NCBI GenBank assembly: GCA_944323505.1 | Contig: CALUST010000010.1 | Location: 1 to 64,000, forward strand | Direction of reading: 5' to 3' | DNA length: 64,000 nt | Source: an uncultured Bacteroidales bacterium | GTDB lineage: Bacteria > Bacteroidota > Bacteroidia > Bacteroidales > UBA932 | Part shown: one piece after another, positions 27,753 through 36,160 of the stretch | Numbering within the stretch: position 1 is the stretch's first letter | Layout: every line of letters begins with the position of its first letter | Notes under the pieces: generated by a model | Told to the model about the DNA's origin: nothing | Database searches by the model: none | The model's input: only the letters and a program-made list of their open reading frames with translations | Made by a program: the position numbers and the translations under genes

Positions 27753-28415
27753 ATGTTCAGATCACCAGTAAATATTTTGGCTTCTGCGTGCCTGATGCTG
27801 ACGGCATCTGTATCGTATGCGGCAGAAGGGGTACTTGAGACTTTCACAGAGGCGTTCTCGTCCGCATGTCTGGCATTTGATTATACCTACGGATATGAGG
27901 CCTCAGGCGTGAAGTTCACAGGTAACGGCAACATCATACTCAAGGGCGATTCTTTCATAATGAAGGGAGACGGCCTTGAAATCTATTGTGACGGTACTGT
28001 CAAATGGACTGTCGACCGCAGTGCCTCTGAGGCCGTAGTCGAGACTTTCGACGGTGAGAACATTGATTATCTGGCCAATCCTGCATTGCTTCTCGGCAAT
28101 GTCTCACAGGCATTTTCCGTCACATCGGAGAAACGGGTGCAGTACTGCGGCAGGAATGCGACAGAAGTCCGCCTGCAGCCTCTCACCGGTATAGGCGGGA
28201 TAGAGTCAGCCTCTATATTCTTTTCAGATGACCTGCTGAAAGGCGCGGACGGCAGTGCCGCGATGCCTGTAGGAGCGGAACTGGATATGGATGACGGCAC
28301 TGTCATCGGGCTGTCATTGAGTTCATTTTCTGTTTTGTCAGAAGAAGATGTCCCCGTATTTTCTTTTGACGGGGAAAGCCTTGGTGACGGTTATATAGTT
28401 ACGGATCTCAGATGA
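27753..28415 (+). CDS. LolA-like periplasmic lipoprotein carrier
   Basis: A 220-residue exported protein with a signal peptide (about residues 1-23, cut near SYA-AEG). The pattern of short beta strands ('FTGNGNIILKGDSFIMKGDGLEIYCDGTVKWTVD') matches the LolA/LolB half-barrel, which shields lipoprotein acyl chains between the inner and outer membranes. In Bacteroidota a LolA-like gene commonly follows ftsK, as here. Only 3 bases separate the two genes, so they are co-transcribed. A conventional LolA is likely, but a divergent LolA-fold protein with another lipid cargo cannot be excluded. Confidence 0.82.
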   Translation: MFRSPVNILASACLMLTASVSYAAEGVLETFTEAFSSACLAFDYTYGYEASGVKFTGNGNIILKGDSFIMKGDGLEIYCDGTVKWTVDRSASEAVVETFDGENIDYLANPALLLGNVSQAFSVTSEKRVQYCGRNATEVRLQPLTGIGGIESASIFFSDDLLKGADGSAAMPVGAELDMDDGTVIGLSLSSFSVLSEEDVPVFSFDGESLGDGYIVTDLR

Positions 28416-28435
28416 CTTGCCGGGTAGGGACTCTG

Positions 28436-29254
28436 CTACCATGAGCCTGAGGCTCCGCCTCCGCCGAAACTTCCTCCCCCGAATCCCCCGAATCCTCCGA
28501 ATCCGCCACCGTCGAACCCTCCATGGCTTCCGCCGAATCCACCTCTGCTGTGTCCTGAGTTGCCGAGCAGGCTGCCTATGATGACGGCATCCATCAGGTC
28601 GGGACCTCCGCTGTTTCCTCCGTTATTCCCTCCTCCGTTGTTCCGTCTTCCGGCAATAGCCGAAAAGAAGAAGATTGCAAATAAGGTCAGAAAGATGACA
28701 GCTGCAATTGCCAATGAGCCGTCTTTCTGCTCCCTCGGCTCTGAAATCTCCCCGGATGCAAGTTTCATCAGTACGGAGCACCCCGCTGCAACCCCTCCGA
28801 AATAGTCCCCGTCTGCAAAATGAGGAATCATCTCGTTGTCTATGATGCGTTTTGCGTATGCGTCAGGGATTGCCCCTTCCAGACCGTAGCCTACGCTGAT
28901 GTTGACCTGCCCTCCTGAGTCCGCAGTCTTGGGCTTCACCACTATCACAATGCCGTTGTCGTATTCCGAGGCGCCTACACCCCATTCGATACCTATCATG
29001 GTGGCATATTCGGCTGCGGTATGACCTTCCAGATTGTTAGTCGTGACCACTGTGATCTGGTTTGATGTCGAGTCATCGAAAACCGTCAGGACATATTCCA
29101 GTCTCGCTGTCTCTTCAGGAGAGAAGAGACGGGCATAGTCATTAACAAGTCTCTGCGGTTCAGGTCTTTGAGGTATTGCCTGGCACAGCACCGGCAACAG
29201 CAGCATTGCTGCAGCCATACAATATCCGGCCAATCTGCTATGCGTCATTGTCAT
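28436..29254 (-). CDS. TPM-domain membrane protein with Gly-rich tail
   Basis: A 272-residue protein: signal peptide (cut near CQA-IPQ), TPM domain (residues 33-165, with 'NDYARLFSPEETARLE', 'QITVVTTNNLEG' and 'EWGVGASEYDNGIVIVV'), one membrane helix (about 182-202), and a low-complexity tail rich in glycine, phenylalanine and serine (about 205-272). This is the YgcG/TPM_phosphatase layout; some members are reported to be phosphatases or photosystem-repair factors, and the bacterial role is unclear. Its start overlaps the stop of the preceding TPM gene by four bases (ATGA). The LemA-TPM-TPM order is widespread and suggests an envelope-stress or membrane-quality role. Confidence 0.85.
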   Translation of the reverse strand: MTMTHSRLAGYCMAAAMLLLPVLCQAIPQRPEPQRLVNDYARLFSPEETARLEYVLTVFDDSTSNQITVVTTNNLEGHTAAEYATMIGIEWGVGASEYDNGIVIVVKPKTADSGGQVNISVGYGLEGAIPDAYAKRIIDNEMIPHFADGDYFGGVAAGCSVLMKLASGEISEPREQKDGSLAIAAVIFLTLFAIFFFSAIAGRRNNGGGNNGGNSGGPDLMDAVIIGSLLGNSGHSRGGFGGSHGGFDGGGFGGFGGFGGGSFGGGGASGSW

Positions 29255-29700
29255 TCTGGTTGTTTCTTCCCGAACGAGATCTCATCCGGAAGTTCGTTTA
29301 TGTCACCCTCCTGGTACGGGAAATATTCTTTCAGTTTCTCTCCTGCCATCCTGACGGCTTCTTCAAGCCCTTCTGTAAAGCGTCCTGAGGAGAACTCCCT
29401 GCCCATCATCTCCGTGACATCGTTCCAGAAGCCTTCCGGAACAGCCTCGTTGATGCCGCTGTCACCCACTATGGCGAAGACCCTGGACTTGCAGGCCACA
29501 TATATCAGCACCCCGTTGTGCATGGCGGTCTTGTCCATCTCCAGAAGCCTGAACACGGACTTCGCCTTCTGCATAGGATCAGTCTTGCAGATGTCATCTA
29601 TATGGATGCGGATTTCTCCCGAAGTGCCGAGTTCAGCCTCTTTGATTGCATCTGTCACAGCCCGCTTCCCGGCGGCTGACAGGAATTCTTCAGCTTTCAT
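29251..29700 (-). CDS. TPM-domain protein
   Basis: A 149-residue soluble TPM-domain protein. The sequence 'LSAAGKRAVTDAIKEAELGTSGEIRIHIDD' and 'FRLLEMDKTAMHNGVLIYVACKSRVFAIVGD' mark the fold. It has no signal peptide or membrane helix, so it may work on the cytoplasmic side or with its membrane-anchored neighbour. It sits 8 bases after lemA and overlaps the next TPM gene by four bases, so the three are translationally coupled. Biochemical function is unknown. Confidence 0.85.
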   Translation of the reverse strand: MKAEEFLSAAGKRAVTDAIKEAELGTSGEIRIHIDDICKTDPMQKAKSVFRLLEMDKTAMHNGVLIYVACKSRVFAIVGDSGINEAVPEGFWNDVTEMMGREFSSGRFTEGLEEAVRMAGEKLKEYFPYQEGDINELPDEISFGKKQPE

Positions 29701-29708
29701 GTCAGGTG

Positions 29709-30293
29709 TCAGAACTGCACTTCAGGTGCGGTCTCCGCCCCTTCAACGGCTTGGAAATATCCTTTCGCATCGAAATTGAACATGGATGCTATGATATTCT
29801 TCGGGAAAGTCCTGACCATAGTATTATAGGTCCGTGAAGCCTCATTGAACTTCATCCTTTCCGTCGCAATCCTGTTTTCCGTACCTTCAAGCTGGGCCTG
29901 GAGATCCCTGAAGTTCTGGTTGGCCTTGAGGTCCGGATAGTTTTCAGTGATCATGAGCAGTCTTCCCAATGCCTGGCTCAATTCTCCCTGGGCGGCCTGG
30001 TATTCTTCGATGGATGCCGCATCCAGGTCAGTGACCGACATCTGAGTGGCCTTTGCCCTTGCTGCCACCACACTTTCAAGAGTGGCCGACTCATGTTCCG
30101 CATATCCTTTCACGGTGGCCACGAGGTTCGGAATGAGGTCGGCTCTGCGCTGGTAGACATTCTCCACCTGCGCCCATGCCGCGCTTACCTGCTCATCAGC
30201 CTTGACAAGGCTGTTGTACGAGTTCTTGACCCAGAAGAACAATATCACAACGACTGCTGCAACAACAATCGCTGTCAAAGTACCTTTTTTCAT
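29709..30293 (-). CDS. lemA: LemA family protein
   Basis: A 194-residue LemA protein with one N-terminal membrane anchor (about 5-22), followed by a long four-helix bundle ('NSYNSLVKADEQVSAAWAQVENVYQRRADLIPNLVATVKGYA', 'LKANQNFRDLQAQLEGTENRIATERMKFNEASRTYNTMVRTFP'). The ATG at 30293 places the anchor at the very N-terminus; an upstream TTG (30326) adds only 11 polar residues. LemA exposes its bundle outside the inner membrane; its precise function is not settled. It is the first gene of a lemA-TPM-TPM cluster and lies 49 bases after a surface lipoprotein gene. Confidence 0.92.
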   Translation of the reverse strand: MKKGTLTAIVVAAVVVILFFWVKNSYNSLVKADEQVSAAWAQVENVYQRRADLIPNLVATVKGYAEHESATLESVVAARAKATQMSVTDLDAASIEEYQAAQGELSQALGRLLMITENYPDLKANQNFRDLQAQLEGTENRIATERMKFNEASRTYNTMVRTFPKNIIASMFNFDAKGYFQAVEGAETAPEVQF

Positions 30294-30342
30294 ATTCAGT
30301 TGATGTTGTTTTTGTTGAACTTTCAATCAGCCTCCGGTAATG

Positions 30343-31476
30343 TCATTTGTCTCTTACGCATCTTACCGGCAGGGCGAAACTTACCTTGTCGACATAGTTG
30401 AGCCTCAGATCCGGATTCTCGTCCCACAGATAGACATAATATGCTGAGGGCGAGCCGGCTTCTCCATATTCTGTGCCTGTCCAGAATCCTGCATATTCCG
30501 CAAGCCCGTCAAAGGAGAGTATGTTGCTTCTGCTGTTGTCCACTACAGTGGCGAAGCCGACAGGTATTATAGAGAAACCGCTCTCATTGGTTATCTTCAC
30601 CTCTGGCCAGTATTCCCACATCCTGTCATGGTTGAAATACACATTCGTCATCAGTTTCCCTGTGACCCCTTTCCATAAGGCAGGGTATCCGTCCGCTTCT
30701 GCAGTCTCTTCCCCGTCAGCCCCCGTCTCTTCTGTGAAGAAACCGGCGAGGGCATCCCAGTCCTCTACTGTAGGCAGCCTCCATCCCGTGCCGAGTCCGC
30801 TGCAGGCATCCTGGGCCTCTTCCCATGTGTAGAATCTTCCGAATATGTCAGAAACTGCCTCCGACTTCTCAAGAGCCGTTCCCGCAGGCTCATCTGCCGT
30901 CCCGGCATAGTGCAGGTTCTCGGCGAGCCATTCAAGCCCGTCGACAGTGACTGTGGCATATTCATCTCCCGGGGTGTCGCTTCCTGCAGTCCTCGGGTCT
31001 GTCACTGTCCCTGTCACAACGTCCCCGTTGATGGCCGAGTCTCCCTCGTATGTCAGGGAATTCTCGTTTACTGTGGTCACGACAGCCGAATAGCTCGTGC
31101 CGTAGTATCCGGTGGCACTCGTGGTGCATGACAGGGTGAAGTTGCAGAGAGTGTCCTTCTCCACTGCACCTTCAAATGTATATACGAGACTTTTCCCGTC
31201 AGACTCCTCGGATGGCTGGCTGCTGAATACCTCATCGCCGCCCCTTGTCACGCTCCAACTGTATGTTATCTCTGCGCCGGTAGGGTTGGTCACGTCCTGT
31301 GGCGTCACTTTCACTTTTGTCCCCGGCGTGACATATCTGTCCACCTCAAATCTCGGTGACCCTGTAAGATACGGCAGGGTCTCGGAATCATCCTCGTCAT
31401 CCTTGCAGGATACAAGAACTGTTGCTGCGGCCATTGTGAATGCCGCAGCAAGGCATAATTTTCTCCAACAACTCAT
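30343..31476 (-). CDS. Surface-type lipoprotein with Fib_succ_major domain
   Basis: A 377-residue lipoprotein starting at ATG 31476 (a GTG at 31482 would add two residues). The lipobox is VLVSC with Cys24, followed by KDDEDD. An acidic run after the lipid cysteine matches the lipoprotein export signal of Bacteroidota, so surface display is likely. Residues 40-150 form an Ig/PKD-like beta domain ('ITYSWSVTRGG'). Residues 185-377 carry the Fib_succ_major fold: 'VDGLEWLAENLHYAG', 'YTWEEAQDACSGLGTGWRLPTVEDWDALAGFF', 'FAGFWTGTEY' and a final 'LPVRCVRDK'. This fold is related to formylglycine-enzyme/C-type lectin-like domains and is common on Bacteroidota surfaces; the ligand is unknown. Confidence 0.85.
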   Translation of the reverse strand: MSCWRKLCLAAAFTMAAATVLVSCKDDEDDSETLPYLTGSPRFEVDRYVTPGTKVKVTPQDVTNPTGAEITYSWSVTRGGDEVFSSQPSEESDGKSLVYTFEGAVEKDTLCNFTLSCTTSATGYYGTSYSAVVTTVNENSLTYEGDSAINGDVVTGTVTDPRTAGSDTPGDEYATVTVDGLEWLAENLHYAGTADEPAGTALEKSEAVSDIFGRFYTWEEAQDACSGLGTGWRLPTVEDWDALAGFFTEETGADGEETAEADGYPALWKGVTGKLMTNVYFNHDRMWEYWPEVKITNESGFSIIPVGFATVVDNSRSNILSFDGLAEYAGFWTGTEYGEAGSPSAYYVYLWDENPDLRLNYVDKVSFALPVRCVRDK

Positions 31477-31638
31477 TTCCACAAATCTTTATTCACAAAT
31501 TCAATCTTACAAAGATGTATAAAATTTACGTAAAATCCTTTATTTTTGCGGAAATACTTTTGGCTATCCGCCAAAATACCTGTGCAATATTTCCGGGGGT
31601 AATAATGCGGATATGCATTAAAGACTTTTAGTGAAAAT

Positions 31639-32715
31639 ATGAAAACATCCTTTGCCGGACATCTTCTGTCAGTATTTTCTGCATTTGCAGTCATCATATC
31701 TGCAATATCATGTACTTCCGGGACATCTTTCGTGGACATTACCGGCTATGCCCAGGGCGGGACGTATCTGGTGCGGCTTGACCTGTCAGGTGTTGAGGCG
31801 GGGCCGGAGCAGGTCAAGTCCCGGGTTGACTCCATTCTCGTGGCATTTGACAATTCCCTTTCAGGATACAACCCTGCTTCGCTGCTCACGAGGTTCAACG
31901 CCGGGGAAGATATAGTGCCGGACGCCGTCTTCCTGGAGATGTACAGGCTCTCAAGAGACTACTATGATACTACAGGAGGGGCAGTGGATGTGTCTGCGGG
32001 AGAACTTTTCGATATGTGGGGCTTCGGTTTCACGGCAGATTCCCTTCCTTCCGTCGCCAGGGTCTCCTCTGTCATGAGATATATAGGTATGGACAGGCTT
32101 GTCCCGGATCTCGCTGATATCATCGGTGAGGACGGGACCCTGAACGGGGCAGATGCCGTCATCGACGGTACAGGCAGCCATCTGCCGCATCTGAACTACA
32201 ATGCTGTTGCACAGGGATATTCCTGTGACCTTGTCTCATCTTATCTTGACTCTCTCGGAGCCGGAAGCTACCTTGTTGACATAGGGGGCGAGATTGTATG
32301 CAAGGGGCTGAATCCTTCCGGCAAGCCATGGACCATCGGGGTGGACAGACCTGAGGATGGGAACAATGTCTCAGGGGCGGAACTGAAAGGCGTTCTTGAG
32401 GCCGGCCCGGAGAAATGCGGGGTGGTGACATCTGGTAACTACAGGAAGTTCTATGTCAGAGACGGAAAGAAATATGCGCATACTATAGACCCGAGGACAG
32501 GCTGTCCTGCCGAGCATTCCCTCCTCAGCGCAACGATTGTCGCAGCCGAAGCTGCGACGGCAGATGCCATGGCCACATACTGTATGGTCATAGGCCATGA
32601 CGAGGCAGCAGAGTTTATCGAAGGCCGTCCAGACCTGGAGGGGTACCTCATATATGATGACAACGGGACTATGCGGACCTGGAAATCTTCCGGATTCCGT
32701 CTTATACATGACTGA
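31639..32715 (+). CDS. apbE: FAD:protein FMN transferase (ApbE)
   Basis: A 358-residue lipoprotein (ISC, Cys25) of the ApbE/flavin transferase family, which attaches FMN to threonines of NQR and RNF subunits in the periplasmic side of the inner membrane. Seen: 'AQGGTYLVRLD' opening, 'FDNSLSGYNPASLLTRFN', 'GGAVDVSAGELFDMWGFG', 'NYNAVAQGYSCDLV', 'YLVDIGGEIVCKG', and the C-terminal block 'HTIDPRTGCPA' with 'EAATADAMATYCMVIG', which supplies metal-binding Asp/Thr residues. The length is normal. It stands alone, divergent from the surface lipoprotein and convergent with comEC. A possible -7 TACTTTTG lies at 31555-31562. No nqr or rnf genes are in the window. Confidence 0.9.
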   Translation: MKTSFAGHLLSVFSAFAVIISAISCTSGTSFVDITGYAQGGTYLVRLDLSGVEAGPEQVKSRVDSILVAFDNSLSGYNPASLLTRFNAGEDIVPDAVFLEMYRLSRDYYDTTGGAVDVSAGELFDMWGFGFTADSLPSVARVSSVMRYIGMDRLVPDLADIIGEDGTLNGADAVIDGTGSHLPHLNYNAVAQGYSCDLVSSYLDSLGAGSYLVDIGGEIVCKGLNPSGKPWTIGVDRPEDGNNVSGAELKGVLEAGPEKCGVVTSGNYRKFYVRDGKKYAHTIDPRTGCPAEHSLLSATIVAAEAATADAMATYCMVIGHDEAAEFIEGRPDLEGYLIYDDNGTMRTWKSSGFRLIHD

Positions 32716-32788
32716 CGCGCCTGTCCGATGTGGCGGATGGTGTGACTCAAATCAAACATGACGCAGAAAGCGCACTTTTGAGCCGGTC

Positions 32789-33916
32789 TCATGGCAGGGA
32801 GCAGATTGTCGTGAGTATGTGATTCAGCAGCCTGGTTGAATGCCAGTTGGCCAGAATCAGCCATTCGGGGCATATGCCGATGCTCCAAAGCACGATAATG
32901 CCGGAGGCTGTGAGCATTATGAATGTCGACAGAGGTACTGCCAGGAGGTTCGTGATGATGAAATATTCGGGAAATGTGCCGAAGTGCAGCCAAGCCGCAG
33001 GCGCTGTGAATATCTGGCACGATATGGTCAGGGCTGCGGCATCCCATATCCTTTTCATAGGCCATCTCCTGCCGCCCGGCGATGCCGGGAACCATGCTTT
33101 CATGCGCGGATAGAGAATGTATATACCTGCCATCGCAAGGTATGACAGCTGGAACCCTGCCGAACTGATGTTCTCCGGAGCAAATGCCAGCTGTACTGTC
33201 AGGGCGGCCAGGAACACGTTCATCGGTCTTGTCTCCCTGCCGAGTATTTTTGCCGTCTCGTTCAGCATTATGAAGAGCAGTGCCCTTACGAGGGAGGCCG
33301 CCGCGCCTGTCATGATTGTGTAATAGGCGGAGACGGTCATTATTGTCACTGATTTCCATTTCTTTGCGGCTGGCGAGTTGCCTGAGACGGCGGTTATCTT
33401 CAGCAGGACTCCGTAGAGGACGCCGAGGTGCATCCCGGAAAGGGCCAGGATATGAGATGCCCCGCTGTCCCTGAATGCCCGGCTGATTTCAGGCGGGACA
33501 TCCGTCTTGTCACCGGTGATGAAAGCCTTGATCAGCCCGTTGCAGTCCTTTTCAGGATAAGGTATCGAGTCTATCATCTCCTTGAATGACTCGGAATGCG
33601 AACTGATTATGCCGGAGACTGTGCCGGCGGCGGGAAAGAGGCTGTCATTTCCGCATAGTCCTCCGAGGTGTGATGCGGCATGGCAGGAGATGCCGGCCAG
33701 AAGATATGTCAGGAATATGCGTAGGGAGGCTGATTTGCTGCTCCTGTCAGAAAGCATACAGGCCGGGATGAGTATCGCGACAAGGGCTGATGACGTCCCT
33801 GCTGCCAGGTAGCCCCATCCTGAAATCATTGGAATGTGACGGAAAAGCATCTCGCCGACGGCGATGCCGGATGTAAAAAACAGGGCGATCCCCGCAATAT
33901 CTCTCTCCGCTCTCAT
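32789..33916 (-). CDS. ComEC/Rec2-like membrane protein
   Basis: A 375-residue polytopic membrane protein with the ComEC core: 'SGASHILALSGMHLGVLYGVLLK', 'ITGDKTDVPPEISRAFRDSG' and 'VRALLFIMLNETAKILGRETRPMNVFLAALTVQLAFAPENISSAGFQLSYLAM'. Full ComEC proteins carry an N-terminal OB domain and a C-terminal metallo-beta-lactamase-type nuclease domain; both are missing or reduced here (only a short N-terminal region of about 130 residues and no nuclease). It is therefore a minimal channel-type member. It may take part in DNA uptake, but that is only an inference from the family. It is divergent from ackA. Confidence 0.85.
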   Translation of the reverse strand: MRAERDIAGIALFFTSGIAVGEMLFRHIPMISGWGYLAAGTSSALVAILIPACMLSDRSSKSASLRIFLTYLLAGISCHAASHLGGLCGNDSLFPAAGTVSGIISSHSESFKEMIDSIPYPEKDCNGLIKAFITGDKTDVPPEISRAFRDSGASHILALSGMHLGVLYGVLLKITAVSGNSPAAKKWKSVTIMTVSAYYTIMTGAAASLVRALLFIMLNETAKILGRETRPMNVFLAALTVQLAFAPENISSAGFQLSYLAMAGIYILYPRMKAWFPASPGGRRWPMKRIWDAAALTISCQIFTAPAAWLHFGTFPEYFIITNLLAVPLSTFIMLTASGIIVLWSIGICPEWLILANWHSTRLLNHILTTICSLP

Positions 33917-33929
33917 TTCGTTCCTATTT

Positions 33930-33961
33930 TTTGCTAAAGTAGTTATTATTTTCTAACTTTG
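33930..33961 (+). promoter_or_regulatory. Promoter of the ackA-ptb-buk operon
   Basis: TTTG (33930-33933), 20 bases, TAACTTTG (33954-33961): a full match to the Bacteroidota -33/-7 promoter consensus, 53 bases before the ackA start. Confidence 0.75.
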
Positions 33962-34014
33962 AATGATTTTTGATTAGAATTTATAGATTTTGACAAACTA
34001 ATAAATACAATTTT

Positions 34015-35232
34015 ATGATTATTCTTGTTTTGAATTGCGGAAGTTCGTCACTGAAGTACCAGCTGCTGGATATGAAGGGCGACAATGTCTATTATCTGCT
34101 TGCCAAAGGGCTCGTGGAGAGAATCGGGATGGAGACAGGATGCATCAAGCACAGGGGCTCTATCGATGAGCAGTATGTGAAAGAGATGCCTATCGCAGAC
34201 CATACCGTTGCCATAAAGGCCGTCATCGAGGCTCTTCTTGACAAGAAATACGGAGTGCTCGAGAAACTTGAGGACATAGAGGCTGTAGGACACCGTGTGG
34301 TACACGGAGGCGAGGAGTTCGTAAGCAGTTGCCTCATCAATGACGCTGTCATCGCCAAGATCGAGTCATGCTGCGACATCGCTCCTCTTCACAATCCTGC
34401 CAACCTCCTCGGTATCAGGGCAGTCAGCCATGTCCTTCCGTCTGTGCCGCAGGTTGCCGTGTTTGACACCGCATTTCATCAGACAATGCCGGCATACGCC
34501 TATATGTACTCTATACCTTATGAGTATTACGAGAAATACCGTATCCGCAGGTATGGCTTCCACGGGACGAGTCACAGGTACGTCTCCGAGAAAGGTGCGA
34601 ACTTCGTCGGACTGGAGCCGGACAACTGCAAGGTGATTACCTGCCATCTCGGCAACGGAAGTTCGATTGCCGCTGTAGTGAACGGGCATTCGATAGATAC
34701 GTCGATGGGATTCACTCCTCTCGAGGGGGTGACTATGGGAACAAGATGCGGCAATCTTGACCCGGATGTAGTGACCTATCTCCAGGAGAAGGAAGGTCTT
34801 TCTCCGGAGGAGATGAGCAGGGTGCTCAACAAGAAGAGCGGTTTCCTCGGAGTCTCATGCATCTCATCCGATGCCAGGGATCTTGATGCCGCCGCCAATG
34901 CCGGTGACCCGAAGGCCAAGCTCGCCCTCAAGAAACTCACTTATGAGGTGACCAAGTATATCGGAGCCTATGCTGCGGCCATGAACGGTGTGGATCTGAT
35001 AGTGTTCACGGGTGGCATAGGTGAGAACAACAGCCGTCTCCGCCGCAGGGTGTGCGAGAACCTTACGTATATGGGAGTGAAGTTTGACTATGAGGCCAAT
35101 GTGACCACAGGAAAGGACACTCTCATCTCACTTCCGGACTCAAAGGTGAAGGTTGCGGTCATCACGACAGATGAGGAACTGGTGATAGCCCAGGATACAA
35201 TGCATATCGTCAAGGATAATCAGGACAAATAA
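34015..35232 (+). CDS. ackA: Acetate kinase
   Basis: A 405-residue acetokinase: 'LVLNCGSSSLKYQLLDM' phosphate-binding opening, 'VGHRVVHGGE', 'APLHNPANLLGI', 'VFDTAFHQTMP', 'GFHGTSHRYV', 'VITCHLGNGSSIAAV', and 'DLIVFTGGIGENN'. The full length and all signature blocks are present. It makes acetate and ATP from acetyl phosphate. No pta-like phosphotransacetylase other than the adjacent Ptb-type gene is in the window. It begins an operon with ptb and buk, suggesting that acyl-phosphate substrate-level phosphorylation is organised together. Confidence 0.96.
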   Translation: MIILVLNCGSSSLKYQLLDMKGDNVYYLLAKGLVERIGMETGCIKHRGSIDEQYVKEMPIADHTVAIKAVIEALLDKKYGVLEKLEDIEAVGHRVVHGGEEFVSSCLINDAVIAKIESCCDIAPLHNPANLLGIRAVSHVLPSVPQVAVFDTAFHQTMPAYAYMYSIPYEYYEKYRIRRYGFHGTSHRYVSEKGANFVGLEPDNCKVITCHLGNGSSIAAVVNGHSIDTSMGFTPLEGVTMGTRCGNLDPDVVTYLQEKEGLSPEEMSRVLNKKSGFLGVSCISSDARDLDAAANAGDPKAKLALKKLTYEVTKYIGAYAAAMNGVDLIVFTGGIGENNSRLRRRVCENLTYMGVKFDYEANVTTGKDTLISLPDSKVKVAVITTDEELVIAQDTMHIVKDNQDK

Positions 35233-35250
35233 TCATAACCAATCATAATC

Positions 35251-36159
35251 ATGTTTACGAAATTTGCAGATATTTTCGCCGAACTTGCAGGCAGAGGTGC
35301 CAGGAAAAGAATGATAGCCGCATGGGCGGTGGACGGACATACGATTGCTGCGGCGAGCAGGGCCGTGGATCTCGGTATAGTGGATGCTACTCTTGTCGGA
35401 GACGAGGAGATGATCCGCGAGGAGTGTGAGAAGGAGGGTATTGACATCAACAAATTCACTGTCATCCACAATCCGTCTGAACTTCCTGCCGTCACTCAGG
35501 CAGTGACAATGGTCAACCAGGGCATGGGAGATATCCTCATGAAGGGGCTTTGCAGCACTGACAAGTTCATGAGGGCCATACTGAACAAGGAGACAGGGCT
35601 GCTTCCTCCAAAGGCTGTTCTCAGCCATGTGGCCGTCCTTGAAAATCCAAACTATCACAAACTGCTGCTTGTCAGCGATATGGCAGTGATTCCTCTTCCT
35701 GATCTCAAACAGAAGGTCGCGATAATGGGGTATCTTGTGCATACTGCCAAGGCTCTTGGCAACCCTATGCCTAAAGTGGCCCTTATCGCTGCTACCGAGC
35801 AGATGTTGGAGGGTATGCCTGCCTGTGTGGAGGCTGCAATCCTCGCGAAGAAGGTGGACAGGGGACAGATAAAGGGCTGCATCGCAGACGGTCCTCTCGC
35901 GCTTGATGTCGCTGTGGACAAGGAGTCTGTGGAGATAAAGAAACTTGTCAGCCCTGTTGCAGGTGATGCGGACTGTCTGCTGTTCCCTAACATCGAATCG
36001 GCAAACGTGTTCTACAAGACCAACTCCAAACTTGCTGCTGATGTCAAGCAGGCAGGTATGGTCGTAGGCGCGAAAGTCCCTTGCGTGCTTTCAAGCCGTG
36101 CAGACAGCATCGACACCAAACTCAATTCAATCGCGATAGCGGCAATGTCGGCAAAATGA
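35251..36159 (+). CDS. ptb: Phosphate butyryltransferase (Ptb-type phosphotransacylase)
   Basis: A 302-residue phosphotransacylase: 'DGHTIAAASRAVDLGIVDATLVGDE', 'MKGLCSTDKFMRAILNKETGLLP', 'LLLVSDMAVIPLPDLKQK', 'IADGPLALDVAVDKESVE' and 'DCLLFPNIESANVFYKT'. The short length and next-door butyrate kinase favour the Ptb class over Pta. It converts an acyl-CoA (butyryl-, isobutyryl- or isovaleryl-CoA) and phosphate to an acyl phosphate. Its exact chain length is unknown; it could also supply acetyl phosphate to the neighbouring acetate kinase. It is 18 bases after ackA and one base from buk. Confidence 0.9.
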   Translation: MFTKFADIFAELAGRGARKRMIAAWAVDGHTIAAASRAVDLGIVDATLVGDEEMIREECEKEGIDINKFTVIHNPSELPAVTQAVTMVNQGMGDILMKGLCSTDKFMRAILNKETGLLPPKAVLSHVAVLENPNYHKLLLVSDMAVIPLPDLKQKVAIMGYLVHTAKALGNPMPKVALIAATEQMLEGMPACVEAAILAKKVDRGQIKGCIADGPLALDVAVDKESVEIKKLVSPVAGDADCLLFPNIESANVFYKTNSKLAADVKQAGMVVGAKVPCVLSSRADSIDTKLNSIAIAAMSAK

Positions 36160-36160
36160 T

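Noticed and set aside
28423..28440. Hairpin GGTAG...CTACC at the lolA-TPM junction
   Set aside because: Only a 5-bp stem and no T-run; likely chance.
32716..32788. Terminator at the apbE-comEC convergent gap
   Set aside because: CTCAAA and TTTGAG could pair over about 25 bases but without a T-run or stable stem; not convincing enough to annotate.
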